A DNA stretch of 64,000 nt from positions 277,408 through 341,407 of the forward strand of contig DIYH01000040.1 of the NCBI GenBank assembly GCA_002435755.1, in the 5' to 3' direction. The translations under genes and the position numbers were made by a program. Of the stretch, positions 17,003-25,550 are shown piece by piece. The number at the start of each line of letters is the position of its first letter. Position 1 is the first letter of the stretch. The notes beneath the pieces were generated by a model that made no database searches, was not told the origin of the DNA, and saw nothing but the letters and a program-made list of their open reading frames with translations. This DNA comes from Flammeovirgaceae bacterium UBA6059. Its GTDB lineage: Bacteria > Bacteroidota > Bacteroidia > Cytophagales > Cyclobacteriaceae.

Positions 17003-18075
17003 TCCAAGTTTTTCTTGATCGAAAGAACAAGCATACATTCGAGAACTATTTGAGCTTTCGAGGCAGGGAAATCAGACGGCTCTTTGGTTTTACGTACTAT
17101 GATGAATTGCACAAACATGATTCGATCAAGACAAATACGGTTATCTTCCTTGATCTGGAAATGCAAGGGTCCAGGCAGCTGGCTGCTCTTGTCAAACTGA
17201 CCGAACACTGGGATGCTGAAGGTGTCCCAGGAATCTTGAATCATCCGGCCCATGTTCTGGACAGGTATGAGCTACTCAGGAAGTTGTATGAGGAAGGCAT
17301 TAATCCACAAAATGTCTATCTGCTCAAAGAGCCCTATGATCAATGCCGTTTTCCTGTATTTATACGTCATAGAGATTTACACACAGGATCTATGACCCCA
17401 CTTCTGCATAACATGCAGGAGTTGAAGAAGTACATCAGATCATTTCGGTTAAGTAGCCTGAATTACAATGACCTGATGATCGTTGAATTTGTGGATGCAA
17501 AGAATGAAAGAGGCCACTACCGGAAATATGCGGCAGTAAAGATTGGTGATACTGTGTTGCCCAAGCATATCGGTATTGATAATCAATGGCATGTGAAATC
17601 TGATGGACCTGAGTGGCTTCAGCTTGATGATCACTATGAGCAAGAACTAGAATACTTCATGCAACAATTTCCACATAAAGAGTGGGCAGAAAGGATTTTT
17701 GATATAGCTAATGTGGATTATGGACGTTTGGACTATGGTGTAATGGGAAACCGGCCTGTGGCCTGGGAAATTAATCTTAACCCCGATTTCTATGGGCAGT
17801 CCCAAGCGGAAGATCATCACGGCACTCAGTCATTGACAGCTCAATTGTTAGTAGAGAATCATATACAGATCCGGCAACTTTTTAGGGAGTTGGCAGAAGG
17901 TGATACCTTCCAAATTACAATACCACCAAATCTGATAACACAGGATTTGTTCAGGAATAAAAAGGACCTGAAATCAAATCTCAAGACTAGTTATCAGAAG
18001 ATCGTTCGGAGGTTTCCGGTATTCAACAGAATGCTTAGGAATTACAGAAGAATGCTTTTAAGTGTGACTAAATAG
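16999..18075 (+). CDS. ATP-grasp-like protein of unknown function, copy 2
   Basis: A 358-residue paralogue of the 14445 gene. Conserved blocks in both: an IFLDLEM/IFSDLDL strand, VLDRYELLRKLYEEGINPQN, FPVFIRHRDLHTGSMTPLLH, MIVEFVDA, YAAVKIGDTVLPKHIG, HKEWAERIFDIANVDYGRLD, and AWEINLNPDFYG with Glu257, Asn259, Asn261. The very high conservation of the HRDLHxG and DYGRxDYG blocks compared with the free variation elsewhere suggests an active site. It has the same basic C-terminal tail. No homologue of known function was recognised beyond the ATP-grasp fold. Confidence 0.65.
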   Translation: MIQVFLDRKNKHTFENYLSFRGREIRRLFGFTYYDELHKHDSIKTNTVIFLDLEMQGSRQLAALVKLTEHWDAEGVPGILNHPAHVLDRYELLRKLYEEGINPQNVYLLKEPYDQCRFPVFIRHRDLHTGSMTPLLHNMQELKKYIRSFRLSSLNYNDLMIVEFVDAKNERGHYRKYAAVKIGDTVLPKHIGIDNQWHVKSDGPEWLQLDDHYEQELEYFMQQFPHKEWAERIFDIANVDYGRLDYGVMGNRPVAWEINLNPDFYGQSQAEDHHGTQSLTAQLLVENHIQIRQLFRELAEGDTFQITIPPNLITQDLFRNKKDLKSNLKTSYQKIVRRFPVFNRMLRNYRRMLLSVTK

Positions 18076-18221
18076 AGTAGACTTTCAGAGCAATTGAAGC
18101 GATACTCTCTCATACGGATGTGAGCTAGTAAGCATACAGTTTAGCGGTTTATCACTTATTTGGGAATAACGCCTGCTCAAAACAATTTTTTCACTTTATA
18201 TAACCCTTCAATTCAAAATTC

Positions 18222-18255
18222 GTATTTGTAAGAATTGATACAAATACTACATTTG
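18222..18255 (+). promoter_or_regulatory. Promoter with overlapping inverted repeat before PadR/permease operon
   Basis: TTTG (18225-18228), a 19-nt spacer and TACATTTG (18248-18255) match the Bacteroidota -33/-7 consensus. A perfect inverted repeat, GTATTTGTA (18222-18230) / TACAAATAC (18239-18247), covers the -33 box and spacer, where a PadR dimer could repress. TGTAAGAATT at 18227-18236 also occurs before the second PadR gene (28503-28512). Confidence 0.65.
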
Positions 18256-18364
18256 TGAAAATTGAAGAGGAATGAAATGAGCATCGGATCAGAGTCTGTT
18301 TTTCATCCTATGGATGACTGAGTTGACCGTGAATTCCATCTCTCTATTGAAAAACTAAACATCC

Positions 18365-18706
18365 ATGAAAGGAACTAATCTAGGTGAATTCGAAGAGCTA
18401 TTGATGCTCATGGTTGCAAACCTCTATCCGGATGCTTATGGTGTGGCAATCCGGGAAGCAATGAAGTTACAAGCGAATCGCTCTGTTGCAATGGGAGCGG
18501 TACATGTAGGCCTGAGTCGTCTCGAAGAAAAAGGCTATCTCACGTCATCACTTGCTGAAGCTACTCATGAGCGTGGAGGTCGCCGTAAGCGCCTCTTCAG
18601 CATTACTACTTCTGGTAAGAACGTGCTGGAAGAGAACATGGAGCTTCGCAATCAACTCTGGAGTACGGTACCAGAGCTTACCTGGAAAAACATTCAATTT
18701 GGATAA
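18365..18706 (+). CDS. PadR-family transcriptional regulator
   Basis: A 113-residue winged-helix protein: MKGTNLGEFEELLMLMVANL, then YGVAIREAMKLQA, the recognition region VAMGAVHVGLSRLEEKGYL, and the wing RGGRRKRLFSITTSGK. This is the PadR layout, with a short C-terminal dimerisation helix. Its stop overlaps the permease start by 8 nt, so both are produced together. It is a close paralogue of the regulator at 28126-28473. The natural target is its own promoter, which carries an inverted repeat. Confidence 0.9.
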   Translation: MKGTNLGEFEELLMLMVANLYPDAYGVAIREAMKLQANRSVAMGAVHVGLSRLEEKGYLTSSLAEATHERGGRRKRLFSITTSGKNVLEENMELRNQLWSTVPELTWKNIQFG

Positions 18707-21332
18707 GCAGGCACAAGTACCTCCCCGGTGGGGAGAACGATTACTACAATGGTTCTGCGCGGAAGATAGGGTAGAGGAGATACTAGGCGATCTTGACGAA
18801 TACTACTTTCTGTATACCGAGCAGTATCCCGAATGGCGTGCTAAGGGCTACTACACCTATCATGTGTTGAGCTACCTGCGCCTGTACAACTGGAAAAAAC
18901 GTCAAAACTCAAATAACTGGTCTATGTTTCGTAATTATCTTCTGATCGCCTGGCGGTCAATCATCAAAAATCCCGGCTATGCTGCTATCAATATTATTGG
19001 CCTGGCAGTGGGAATTGCATTCAGTACATTGATGTACATCTATGTTAGCAACGAATTGTCCTATGATAGCTTTCATTCTAAGTCTGATCGGCTCTATCGT
19101 ATCATTACGGTAGATAAGCGCGTGCCTGATGATGTCCGGCAGTATGGCCAGATTGTTCCCCCGGTTGGACCTGCCCTGGTGGAGGACTACCCTGAGGTAG
19201 TAGGACAAATCCGGCTTTATCAACCTAACGGCCAAGTCGTTTTTGACATCAATGGAGAGAAGCATCAAGAGCGAGAATGGTTTATTACACACAATGATTT
19301 TTTCAAGTATTTCGACTTTGAATTTCTGTATGGAGATGCTCAGACAGCATTCACTAGTCCTAAGTCAATGGTGATTACTGAAAAAGCAGCGCAGAAGTAT
19401 TTTGGACATAAAGATTTAGTTGGTGAGGTACTTGAGACTGGAGGTTATGGCCCGGTGACGATTACGGGAGTACTTCGCGACCTACCGGAAAACTCACATT
19501 TGAAGTTCAGTATGCTGTTTAGTGATGTCGACACGAATGAGAGCTGGGCCGACTATCTCAATAACTGGCAATCATTTGGAGCCTACACTTACATTCTACT
19601 CGACGAGAATTCAAATATCTCAGATCTAAATAACAAGATGGCTGACTTTGGAGAGCGATATATGGGTCCAATGGCTCAAGTAATGTCTATTGAGTATCAG
19701 GCGATTAGGGATATCTATTTGGATTCAGAGCAGATTGAAGCAGGTATCAATGAGAAAACCGGGGAGATCCATTATATCTATATTTTTGGTTCTCTGGGTA
19801 TTTTCATACTTCTCATCGCTTCCATCAACTATATCAACCTTGCTACTGCCAAAGCAACTTTTCGCGCTAAGGAAATCGGGGTGCGCAAGTCTATTGGTGC
19901 TGCAAGAGGCCAGTTGGCCATACAGTTTGTTACAGAGTCTTTCGTGGTAACCGGCCTGGGTTATCTCATCGCAACAGGGATCCTTGTTGCAGTATTGCCG
20001 TATTTTAATGCCATGGCGGATACAAGCTTTGCTGTAGATGGACAAAGTCTAATGATTTACCTATTGCCCTTGACCGCAATAGCTGTTACTATAGCCTTGC
20101 TATCGGGTACATACCCCGCATTGTACTTGTCTAAACAAAAGGCAGCCGATACGCTTAAGGGTGAAGTGGTCAGTGGGAAGAGCTCAGCAGGATTGCGTAA
20201 AGGGCTTGTGGTATTCCAGTTTGTGCTTACGATCGTTATGATCTTGTCTACGATTGTCATCAGCCGCCAACTTAACTATGTCAACAATAAAGCACTAGGC
20301 TTCAATGAAGAACGCCTTCTGGTTATTGATATTAATTCGAGGAATGTGCGCGCCCAATTTCAAACGATGAAGAATGAATTGGCGACTATTCCAGGGGTTG
20401 ATGCAGTGGGTGTTTCATCCAGAGTACCCATGGAGTGGAAAAACATTCGAGAAGTATTCATGAAGTCAGATTACTCTCAGTTGGCACCTAACGATTCCAT
20501 AAAATCCTACCTGATGGGTTTTGATGAAGGAATGATGGAGACATTCAAGTTTGACATGGCTGAGGGAAGCTACTTCGGAAGCAACAGTGCGAATGACTCA
20601 ACAAGAATAATTCTGAATGAGGCTGCAGTAGAGGCGCTCAAATTAACTGATCCAATTGGAGCCCGGGTAAGTGTCCTTGGTGGACGTGGTTCTTACAATG
20701 GTCAAGTGATAGGAGTGATCAAGGACTTTAATTTTCAATCACTTCATCAGAAAATCTCACCTCTCATCATTGGTGCATGGAATAATCCGGCGAGTATGAT
20801 CGACTACTTCACGTTAAAGGTTAATGGAGATATTGCCAGAGTGATAGATGCTGCTGCGGCCGTCCATGATCGATTTGATCTTAACTCTCCTATGGAGTAT
20901 CATTTTCTTGACCAGCAAATGGATAAGAATTATGAGGCTGAACAGCGTGCTGGACTTATTTTTAAGTTAGGTGCTGCATTGAGCATCCTAGTGGCATGTC
21001 TTGGCCTGTTTGGTCTTGCTTCATTTACAATCCAGAAAAAATCAAAGGAATTGGGTGTACGCAAGGTTTTGGGAGCAGGAGACGGACAGTTGTTCGTACT
21101 TCTGTCATCCTCATTTGCAAAGCAGGTGGGTGTAGCTTTCTTAATTGCCACGCCGATAGGCTATTACGTCACCGATCAATGGCTTAGTGCCTTCGAGTAT
21201 CACATCAATCCAGGAGTAGGAACCTTTGTTTTATCTGGTTTGATCGCAGCTTTCATTGCATTGGTGACAATAAGCTATCGTGCTTATAAAGCTGTCCACA
21301 GCAACCCGATTGATTCACTAAAGTATGAGTAA
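18699..21332 (+). CDS. FtsX/MacB-type ABC transporter permease, PadR-linked, copy 1
   Basis: About 877 residues from TTG 18699. A longer frame opening at 18552 is rejected because its first 49 residues are only the shadow of the PadR gene. Residues about 10-70 form the cytoplasmic lead (FCAEDRVEEILGDLDEYY) found in PadR-linked permeases. Then come a membrane span near 90, a MacB-like periplasmic domain, three spans with the RAKEIGVRKSIGAARG loop, a second periplasmic domain and three final spans with SKELGVRKVLGAG. This is two tandem FtsX modules. No ATP-binding subunit is adjacent, so it probably uses one encoded elsewhere or acts in mechanotransmission. The substrate is unknown. Confidence 0.9.
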   Translation: MDKQAQVPPRWGERLLQWFCAEDRVEEILGDLDEYYFLYTEQYPEWRAKGYYTYHVLSYLRLYNWKKRQNSNNWSMFRNYLLIAWRSIIKNPGYAAINIIGLAVGIAFSTLMYIYVSNELSYDSFHSKSDRLYRIITVDKRVPDDVRQYGQIVPPVGPALVEDYPEVVGQIRLYQPNGQVVFDINGEKHQEREWFITHNDFFKYFDFEFLYGDAQTAFTSPKSMVITEKAAQKYFGHKDLVGEVLETGGYGPVTITGVLRDLPENSHLKFSMLFSDVDTNESWADYLNNWQSFGAYTYILLDENSNISDLNNKMADFGERYMGPMAQVMSIEYQAIRDIYLDSEQIEAGINEKTGEIHYIYIFGSLGIFILLIASINYINLATAKATFRAKEIGVRKSIGAARGQLAIQFVTESFVVTGLGYLIATGILVAVLPYFNAMADTSFAVDGQSLMIYLLPLTAIAVTIALLSGTYPALYLSKQKAADTLKGEVVSGKSSAGLRKGLVVFQFVLTIVMILSTIVISRQLNYVNNKALGFNEERLLVIDINSRNVRAQFQTMKNELATIPGVDAVGVSSRVPMEWKNIREVFMKSDYSQLAPNDSIKSYLMGFDEGMMETFKFDMAEGSYFGSNSANDSTRIILNEAAVEALKLTDPIGARVSVLGGRGSYNGQVIGVIKDFNFQSLHQKISPLIIGAWNNPASMIDYFTLKVNGDIARVIDAAAAVHDRFDLNSPMEYHFLDQQMDKNYEAEQRAGLIFKLGAALSILVACLGLFGLASFTIQKKSKELGVRKVLGAGDGQLFVLLSSSFAKQVGVAFLIATPIGYYVTDQWLSAFEYHINPGVGTFVLSGLIAAFIALVTISYRAYKAVHSNPIDSLKYE

Positions 21333-21343
21333 TGACATTTAAG

Positions 21344-21373
21344 AGGAAGAGCTATTGGCCCTTCCTTTTTTTC
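21344..21373 (+). terminator. Intrinsic terminator for the PadR-linked permease
   Basis: AGGAAG (21344-21349) and CTTCCT (21361-21366) form a short stem followed by seven T (21367-21373), 12 bp after the permease stop. It overlaps the 3' end of the convergent small gene, whose last codons are Lys-rich as a result. Confidence 0.45.
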
Positions 21374-21708
21374 TTACCCGCCATTACTGCGAAAGCATCG
21401 GCCATCAAAAACGTACCAGTGAGACCTGTAGCACCTCCAGCAATAAGTAGCGCCTGGCCCAGTTCGTCGTTTTCGCGACCGAGCATAAGTCCACCGGCTA
21501 TGGTGACTGAGTAGCCTATGGTAGACACAATAATGCCCGTTTTGAATTGTTTCTGACCCTTATCAATGTTGAGTTGAATGTCTTTTACCTGGAGGTCAAG
21601 CCGGACTATGGCCCGTCTGAGAGAATCAATATCAGTATTTTGAGCGTTTGATTGAGAGTTATTTAGAAGGATTGCCACTACTACAAGTAGCAATAGGTAT
21701 TTGATCAT
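21352..21708 (-). CDS. Small exported membrane-associated protein, unknown
   Basis: About 118 residues from ATG 21708 (MIKYLLLLVV); the ATG at 21729 would add seven residues and overlap the regulator gene. There is a signal peptide, then a coiled-coil-like stretch DSLRRAIVRLDLQVKDIQLN, then two Gly-rich hydrophobic segments (IVSTIGYSVTIAGGLMLG; ALLIAGGATGLTGTFLM) and a Lys-rich end. No family is recognised. It is the last gene of a kinase-regulator-small protein set, so it may be an output or accessory of that pair (inference). Confidence 0.65.
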   Translation of the reverse strand: MIKYLLLLVVVAILLNNSQSNAQNTDIDSLRRAIVRLDLQVKDIQLNIDKGQKQFKTGIIVSTIGYSVTIAGGLMLGRENDELGQALLIAGGATGLTGTFLMADAFAVMAGKKKRKGQ

Positions 21709-21713
21709 GACAG

Positions 21714-22463
21714 TTAACGGTTTAGCCAAGATTTGAAGTCACTTACTTTTTCTCGACTCACAATGATAGGATGGTCATAAGCCACATCAAGTTCAAGCGA
21801 TAAACGCTGATTGATATACGACTTGATAATTGAAACAGCATCGGCATTCACTATGTGTTTGCGACTAATTCTGTAAAAGCAGTAAGGGTCTAATAGCTCC
21901 TTTTCAAGTCGATCTAAAGGATAATCGATAATGAACTTTTTATGGTCCTTTCCCATCATGTAGGTGATCTTATCCTCTGAATAAAAGAGCGAAATGTCAG
22001 TTGCCTTTTTGTAATGCATTTTATTGCCTATTCTACCTAAAAAGCGCTCTTTGTAGGTTTTTGTCCTCTTAAAATCGACATCAATCATAGCCGACGATGG
22101 CTTGTTTGTAAGCGCTTTGAATTTATCTATGGCCCTTTGAAGATCTTTGTGACGGACTGGTTTGAGTAGGTAATCTACACTCAGGTGTTCGAACGCCTTG
22201 AGAGAAAACCGGTCATAGGCTGTAGTGAAAATGATCGGTACATCAACCTTGACATAGTCGAACAGCAGGAAGCTTTGACCATCGGCAAGTTCTATGTCCA
22301 GAAAGATCAGATCAGGTTGATCATTCATTTCCAGGTAGTTGATACTTTCCTTAACAGAATCAAGTTGGGCTACTATCTGAAATTCGGGGAAGTTGCTACT
22401 AAGAAGGCCGCTCAGCCTGGAAGCTGCAAGTGGCTCGTCTTCAATTATGATACATCTAGTCAT
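21714..22463 (-). CDS. LytTR-family response regulator
   Basis: About 249 residues from the ATG at 22463 (an ATG at 22472 is also possible). A receiver domain occupies about 1-120 with acidic pocket IIEDE and phospho-acceptor Asp56 in LIFLDIEL, then FTTAYD and the Lys of LLKPV. A LytTR DNA-binding domain occupies about 140-248 (KHIVNADAVSIIKSY). It overlaps the sensor kinase gene by 8 nt and so is its partner. Regulators of this class control envelope or cell-surface genes. Confidence 0.9.
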   Translation of the reverse strand: MTRCIIIEDEPLAASRLSGLLSSNFPEFQIVAQLDSVKESINYLEMNDQPDLIFLDIELADGQSFLLFDYVKVDVPIIFTTAYDRFSLKAFEHLSVDYLLKPVRHKDLQRAIDKFKALTNKPSSAMIDVDFKRTKTYKERFLGRIGNKMHYKKATDISLFYSEDKITYMMGKDHKKFIIDYPLDRLEKELLDPYCFYRISRKHIVNADAVSIIKSYINQRLSLELDVAYDHPIIVSREKVSDFKSWLNR

Positions 22464-23460
22464 GTACGTCAATAAGGGGCAGTTCTACGATAAAGAGGTC
22501 GGCGGATTCCCGAACAGTTATTTTCTGATTGATAAACTGATATCTGATCCTAATGTTATCCAAACCAACACCCAGTGATTCGTCTTTTGTCAACTTGGGT
22601 TGCACTCGGTTCATTATTCTGATATGGTCAGCGTTAGATTGGATGTTGATTTCCAGTGGACTGGCCTTAGAGATCTCATTATGTTTGAGTGCATTCTCGA
22701 CTACCAGTTGTAGCGCGGCAGGAGGGAGGTATTTGTGTTTGGCACTATCATCAATATTAAGATTCACGGTTAACTGACGGCCATACCTGGTTTTTACGAG
22801 GAAAATGTAGTCCTCAATAAAATCGAGCTCCTTAGAGAGTGGAACCAGTTCATTTTCTTCATTCGTAGTGAGGTATCGGTAGACAGTTGAAAGATGTTCT
22901 ATGAACTCATGGGCCTTTTCCTGATCCTCATGTACGAGGCTATCCAGTACATTTAGACTATTAAATAAGAAATGCGGGTTGATCTGCCTTTTCAGCGCAT
23001 TAAACTCAGCGGACAACTGCTCCTTCTTAAGTCGCTCGGTCTGAAGCTCAGCTTGCCTAAGTTGGTCTTGATAGTATACTATAGCATTCACACAGTTCAG
23101 AAAGAGGTTGACCCTGAAGGTGAAGCCTAACGTTAGTTTCAATGATACCCAGCTAACACCACCAATCAATACTTGCTGCACACCCAGACTCAGCAAACTC
23201 AATATGGTGACCCAGGCTACACTTAACAGAAATAACAGAATAAGGGGTTTATACTGCTTTTCAGTACGCTGTTTGACAAAATCAAAAATGAGACGGTCTC
23301 CTTCCCAAATGAAGAATACCAAACCGGTGATGATGGCTAACAAAGACATTTCACCGATAGGTGCCGAGATTAGAGCATCACCCTCGGTGAACTTAATGTT
23401 GAGATAAGAATAAACCGAAAGGAGTCCTATAAAAAGATATCGTCTTCTGCTACTGAACAT
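22456..23460 (-). CDS. LytS/YehU-like membrane histidine kinase
   Basis: A 334-residue kinase with four likely membrane spans in residues 8-128, a coiled-coil linker, a His_kinase domain with the phospho-acceptor in NPHFLFNSLN (His163), and a HATPase domain (LVVENALKHNE, GLDNIRIRYQ). There is no large sensory domain, so the signal is probably sensed within the membrane. It overlaps the LytTR regulator downstream. Confidence 0.9.
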   Translation of the reverse strand: MFSSRRRYLFIGLLSVYSYLNIKFTEGDALISAPIGEMSLLAIITGLVFFIWEGDRLIFDFVKQRTEKQYKPLILLFLLSVAWVTILSLLSLGVQQVLIGGVSWVSLKLTLGFTFRVNLFLNCVNAIVYYQDQLRQAELQTERLKKEQLSAEFNALKRQINPHFLFNSLNVLDSLVHEDQEKAHEFIEHLSTVYRYLTTNEENELVPLSKELDFIEDYIFLVKTRYGRQLTVNLNIDDSAKHKYLPPAALQLVVENALKHNEISKASPLEINIQSNADHIRIMNRVQPKLTKDESLGVGLDNIRIRYQFINQKITVRESADLFIVELPLIDVHD

Positions 23461-23468
23461 TGAAAATG

Positions 23469-23505
23469 ATTCAGGTACTCCCTCAAAGTAAAGGAGTACC
23501 TGAAT
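23469..23505 (-). terminator. Strong hairpin between fasciclin gene and kinase gene
   Basis: A perfect 13-bp stem, ATTCAGGTACTCC (23469-23481) / GGAGTACCTGAAT (23493-23505), loop 11 nt, lies 19 bp past the fasciclin stop. On the minus strand it is followed by a short T-rich stretch. It probably separates the two transcription units. Confidence 0.7.
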
Positions 23506-23524
23506 GAAAATCTAGTATTATTAA

Positions 23525-25423
23525 TTAAGGTAGTATAACCTGATCGATCGTATGGATCACGCCATTGGTAGCTAGTATATCAGTGCCTACGATCTTTGCG
23601 TCGGTAGTACCTATTGACAATGCTGCGTCAGTATCTGTAATGGTAAGGTTACTGAGGTTTAAAGTGATGGTTCCACTATTGGCCATAGTCACCTCTGCAC
23701 TGGTCAGATTAGGCAGATCCGTAGAGAACACCCTGGCACCTGCCACCACGTGGTAAAGTAAGACTTGCTCTACAGTAGCTGTACCCAGTGCTGTGACGAG
23801 AGCATCAAGATCGGCAACACCGGCTGCTGTATACAGTGCTTCGAATGCATCATCTGTTGGTGCAAACACCGTGAATGGTGTATTGTTAGTACCATCCATA
23901 CTTGACAGTACTGTTACAAGAGCTGCTGTACTGGCATCTGCTTCTATGGCTGTTAAGGCAGCCACCAATTGGCCAAATTCAGCACCTTCAGAAGCTGTCG
24001 ATGCAGCTACCGCAATCTCTACGATGTTGCTAGATGGAGGCATTAGTGTGCGGTTGATTACGTGAACTACGCCGTTATCTGCTTCTATGTCCGTATCTAC
24101 GACTTGAGTAGTGCCATTGAGGTATACACCTTGTTCATTTACGCTTAAGTAGATATTTCCACCAAGAGTAGTGATCGAGCTTCCAGTTTCCGGTAGGTCA
24201 GCGGCCAATACTTCCGTACTCAGTACGTGATATGTCAAGATAGGTACTAAATCAGCGGCAGTTAATCCATCTAATGAAGTAATGCCAGCTGCAGCAAATG
24301 CATCATTTGTAGGTGCGAATACGGTCAGATTTGAGTTAGCGTCGATCAAAGTACCAAGGAGGTCAGCCTCTACAACAGCTGCAGTCAATATTGAAAAATT
24401 CTTGTTGAAGTAAGCGGGCTCTACCACTGTGTTCACAATACTGGCTTCTAGCTCCGGTACGAGCACTGCATCTACCACATGTACCACACCGTTGGTACCT
24501 TCTACATCTGGTGTTACCACATTAGATGCATTGATTTGTACTCCATCACTTAGATCTACTGTTACTTCTTCACCATTGAGTAGTGTTCCTATAGCCTGTC
24601 CGTCGCTTAAGTCTGTAGACTTAGCCACGGTACCAGCCACAACATGGTATGAAAGTACCCTTCTCAGTACATCTTCCGGGATATCATCGAGATCTGTTTG
24701 TCCTACTACACCTAGAAGCGCTGTGAAAGCATCGTTGGTTGGTGCAAAAACTGTGTAGTTGCCATTGGCATCAGATAGTGTTGCTACCAGATCGTCGAAT
24801 TTTATCAGGGCTTCCACCAGAATCGATAAGTTCGCTGTGCCTTGTGCTAGTTCCACAACGTTTTGGGTCGGTCCTACAGGAGCGCGGAGCTCGGCAGGTA
24901 AGAGAACCTGATCGATGATGTGTACGACACCATTTGAAGCTTCTACATCGGCAGTTCTCACATTTGAATCGTTAATTTGTACTGATCCATTGGCAACCGA
25001 TACACTAACGCTCTCCCCGAGCAGTGTATTAGCAGTTTGTCCGTCATTTAGATCGCCTGACCGTAGCGCGTTTCCAGAGATGACATGATACTCAAGGATA
25101 TTTCTCAAAGTTGCTTCAGGTACATCATCCAATGAACCGAAGTTTAGATCGGTCAACAAAGAAGCGAACGCTGCATCCGTAGGTGCGAACACCGTAAAAG
25201 GTCCATCTCCACTAAGTGCAGTAACCAAGTCGGGGAATTTGGTAAGTGCAGCAACTAAAGATGATAGATCATTAGTGCCCTGTGCCAAGGCAACTATGTT
25301 ATCAAGTGGGGCCGGGTCAGTGGTGTCGTCATCACCACAACTTGCAGTCATCAGCAGCATGGCAGATACAGTAGCCAAAAAGGCGACCTTAAGACTTTTC
25401 AATTTTAAATCAAGTTTGTTCAT
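23525..25423 (-). CDS. Lipoprotein with four fasciclin (FAS1) domains
   Basis: A 632-residue protein with a lipoprotein signal (LLMTASC, Cys29) and an Asp-rich spacer GDDDTTDP. Four FAS1 domains follow at about 40-180, 185-320, 330-465 and 470-632. Each has the pattern FTVFAPTDAAF, a YHV(V/I) strand and a final NGVVHVIDQV(L). The third domain varies more. FAS1 proteins are cell-surface adhesins, and this one presumably sits on the outer membrane. The coding DNA is internally repetitive. It ends at a strong hairpin. Confidence 0.92.
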   Translation of the reverse strand: MNKLDLKLKSLKVAFLATVSAMLLMTASCGDDDTTDPAPLDNIVALAQGTNDLSSLVAALTKFPDLVTALSGDGPFTVFAPTDAAFASLLTDLNFGSLDDVPEATLRNILEYHVISGNALRSGDLNDGQTANTLLGESVSVSVANGSVQINDSNVRTADVEASNGVVHIIDQVLLPAELRAPVGPTQNVVELAQGTANLSILVEALIKFDDLVATLSDANGNYTVFAPTNDAFTALLGVVGQTDLDDIPEDVLRRVLSYHVVAGTVAKSTDLSDGQAIGTLLNGEEVTVDLSDGVQINASNVVTPDVEGTNGVVHVVDAVLVPELEASIVNTVVEPAYFNKNFSILTAAVVEADLLGTLIDANSNLTVFAPTNDAFAAAGITSLDGLTAADLVPILTYHVLSTEVLAADLPETGSSITTLGGNIYLSVNEQGVYLNGTTQVVDTDIEADNGVVHVINRTLMPPSSNIVEIAVAASTASEGAEFGQLVAALTAIEADASTAALVTVLSSMDGTNNTPFTVFAPTDDAFEALYTAAGVADLDALVTALGTATVEQVLLYHVVAGARVFSTDLPNLTSAEVTMANSGTITLNLSNLTITDTDAALSIGTTDAKIVGTDILATNGVIHTIDQVILP

Positions 25424-25550
25424 GTCTAGTTCATTTTAGATAATGGACTAGAAACCAGACCAAACCGATTTTGCTCAAGACTGGTAACTCAGCTGCTCAT
25501 AATCGCTACCGAACTGTATGATGAACTTACTGAGCAGTTTTGATCGGAGT

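Noticed and set aside
18552..18698. Longer start for the PadR-linked permease
   Set aside because: The 49 residues are the shadow of the PadR gene in another frame.
23525..25423. CRISPR-like or tandem DNA repeat
   Set aside because: The periodicity comes from four FAS1 domains of about 140 residues, with diverged DNA.
25493..25537. CTGCTCA/TGAGCAG inverted repeat before the fasciclin gene
   Set aside because: Only 7 bp with a 31-nt spacer; not convincing as terminator or operator.
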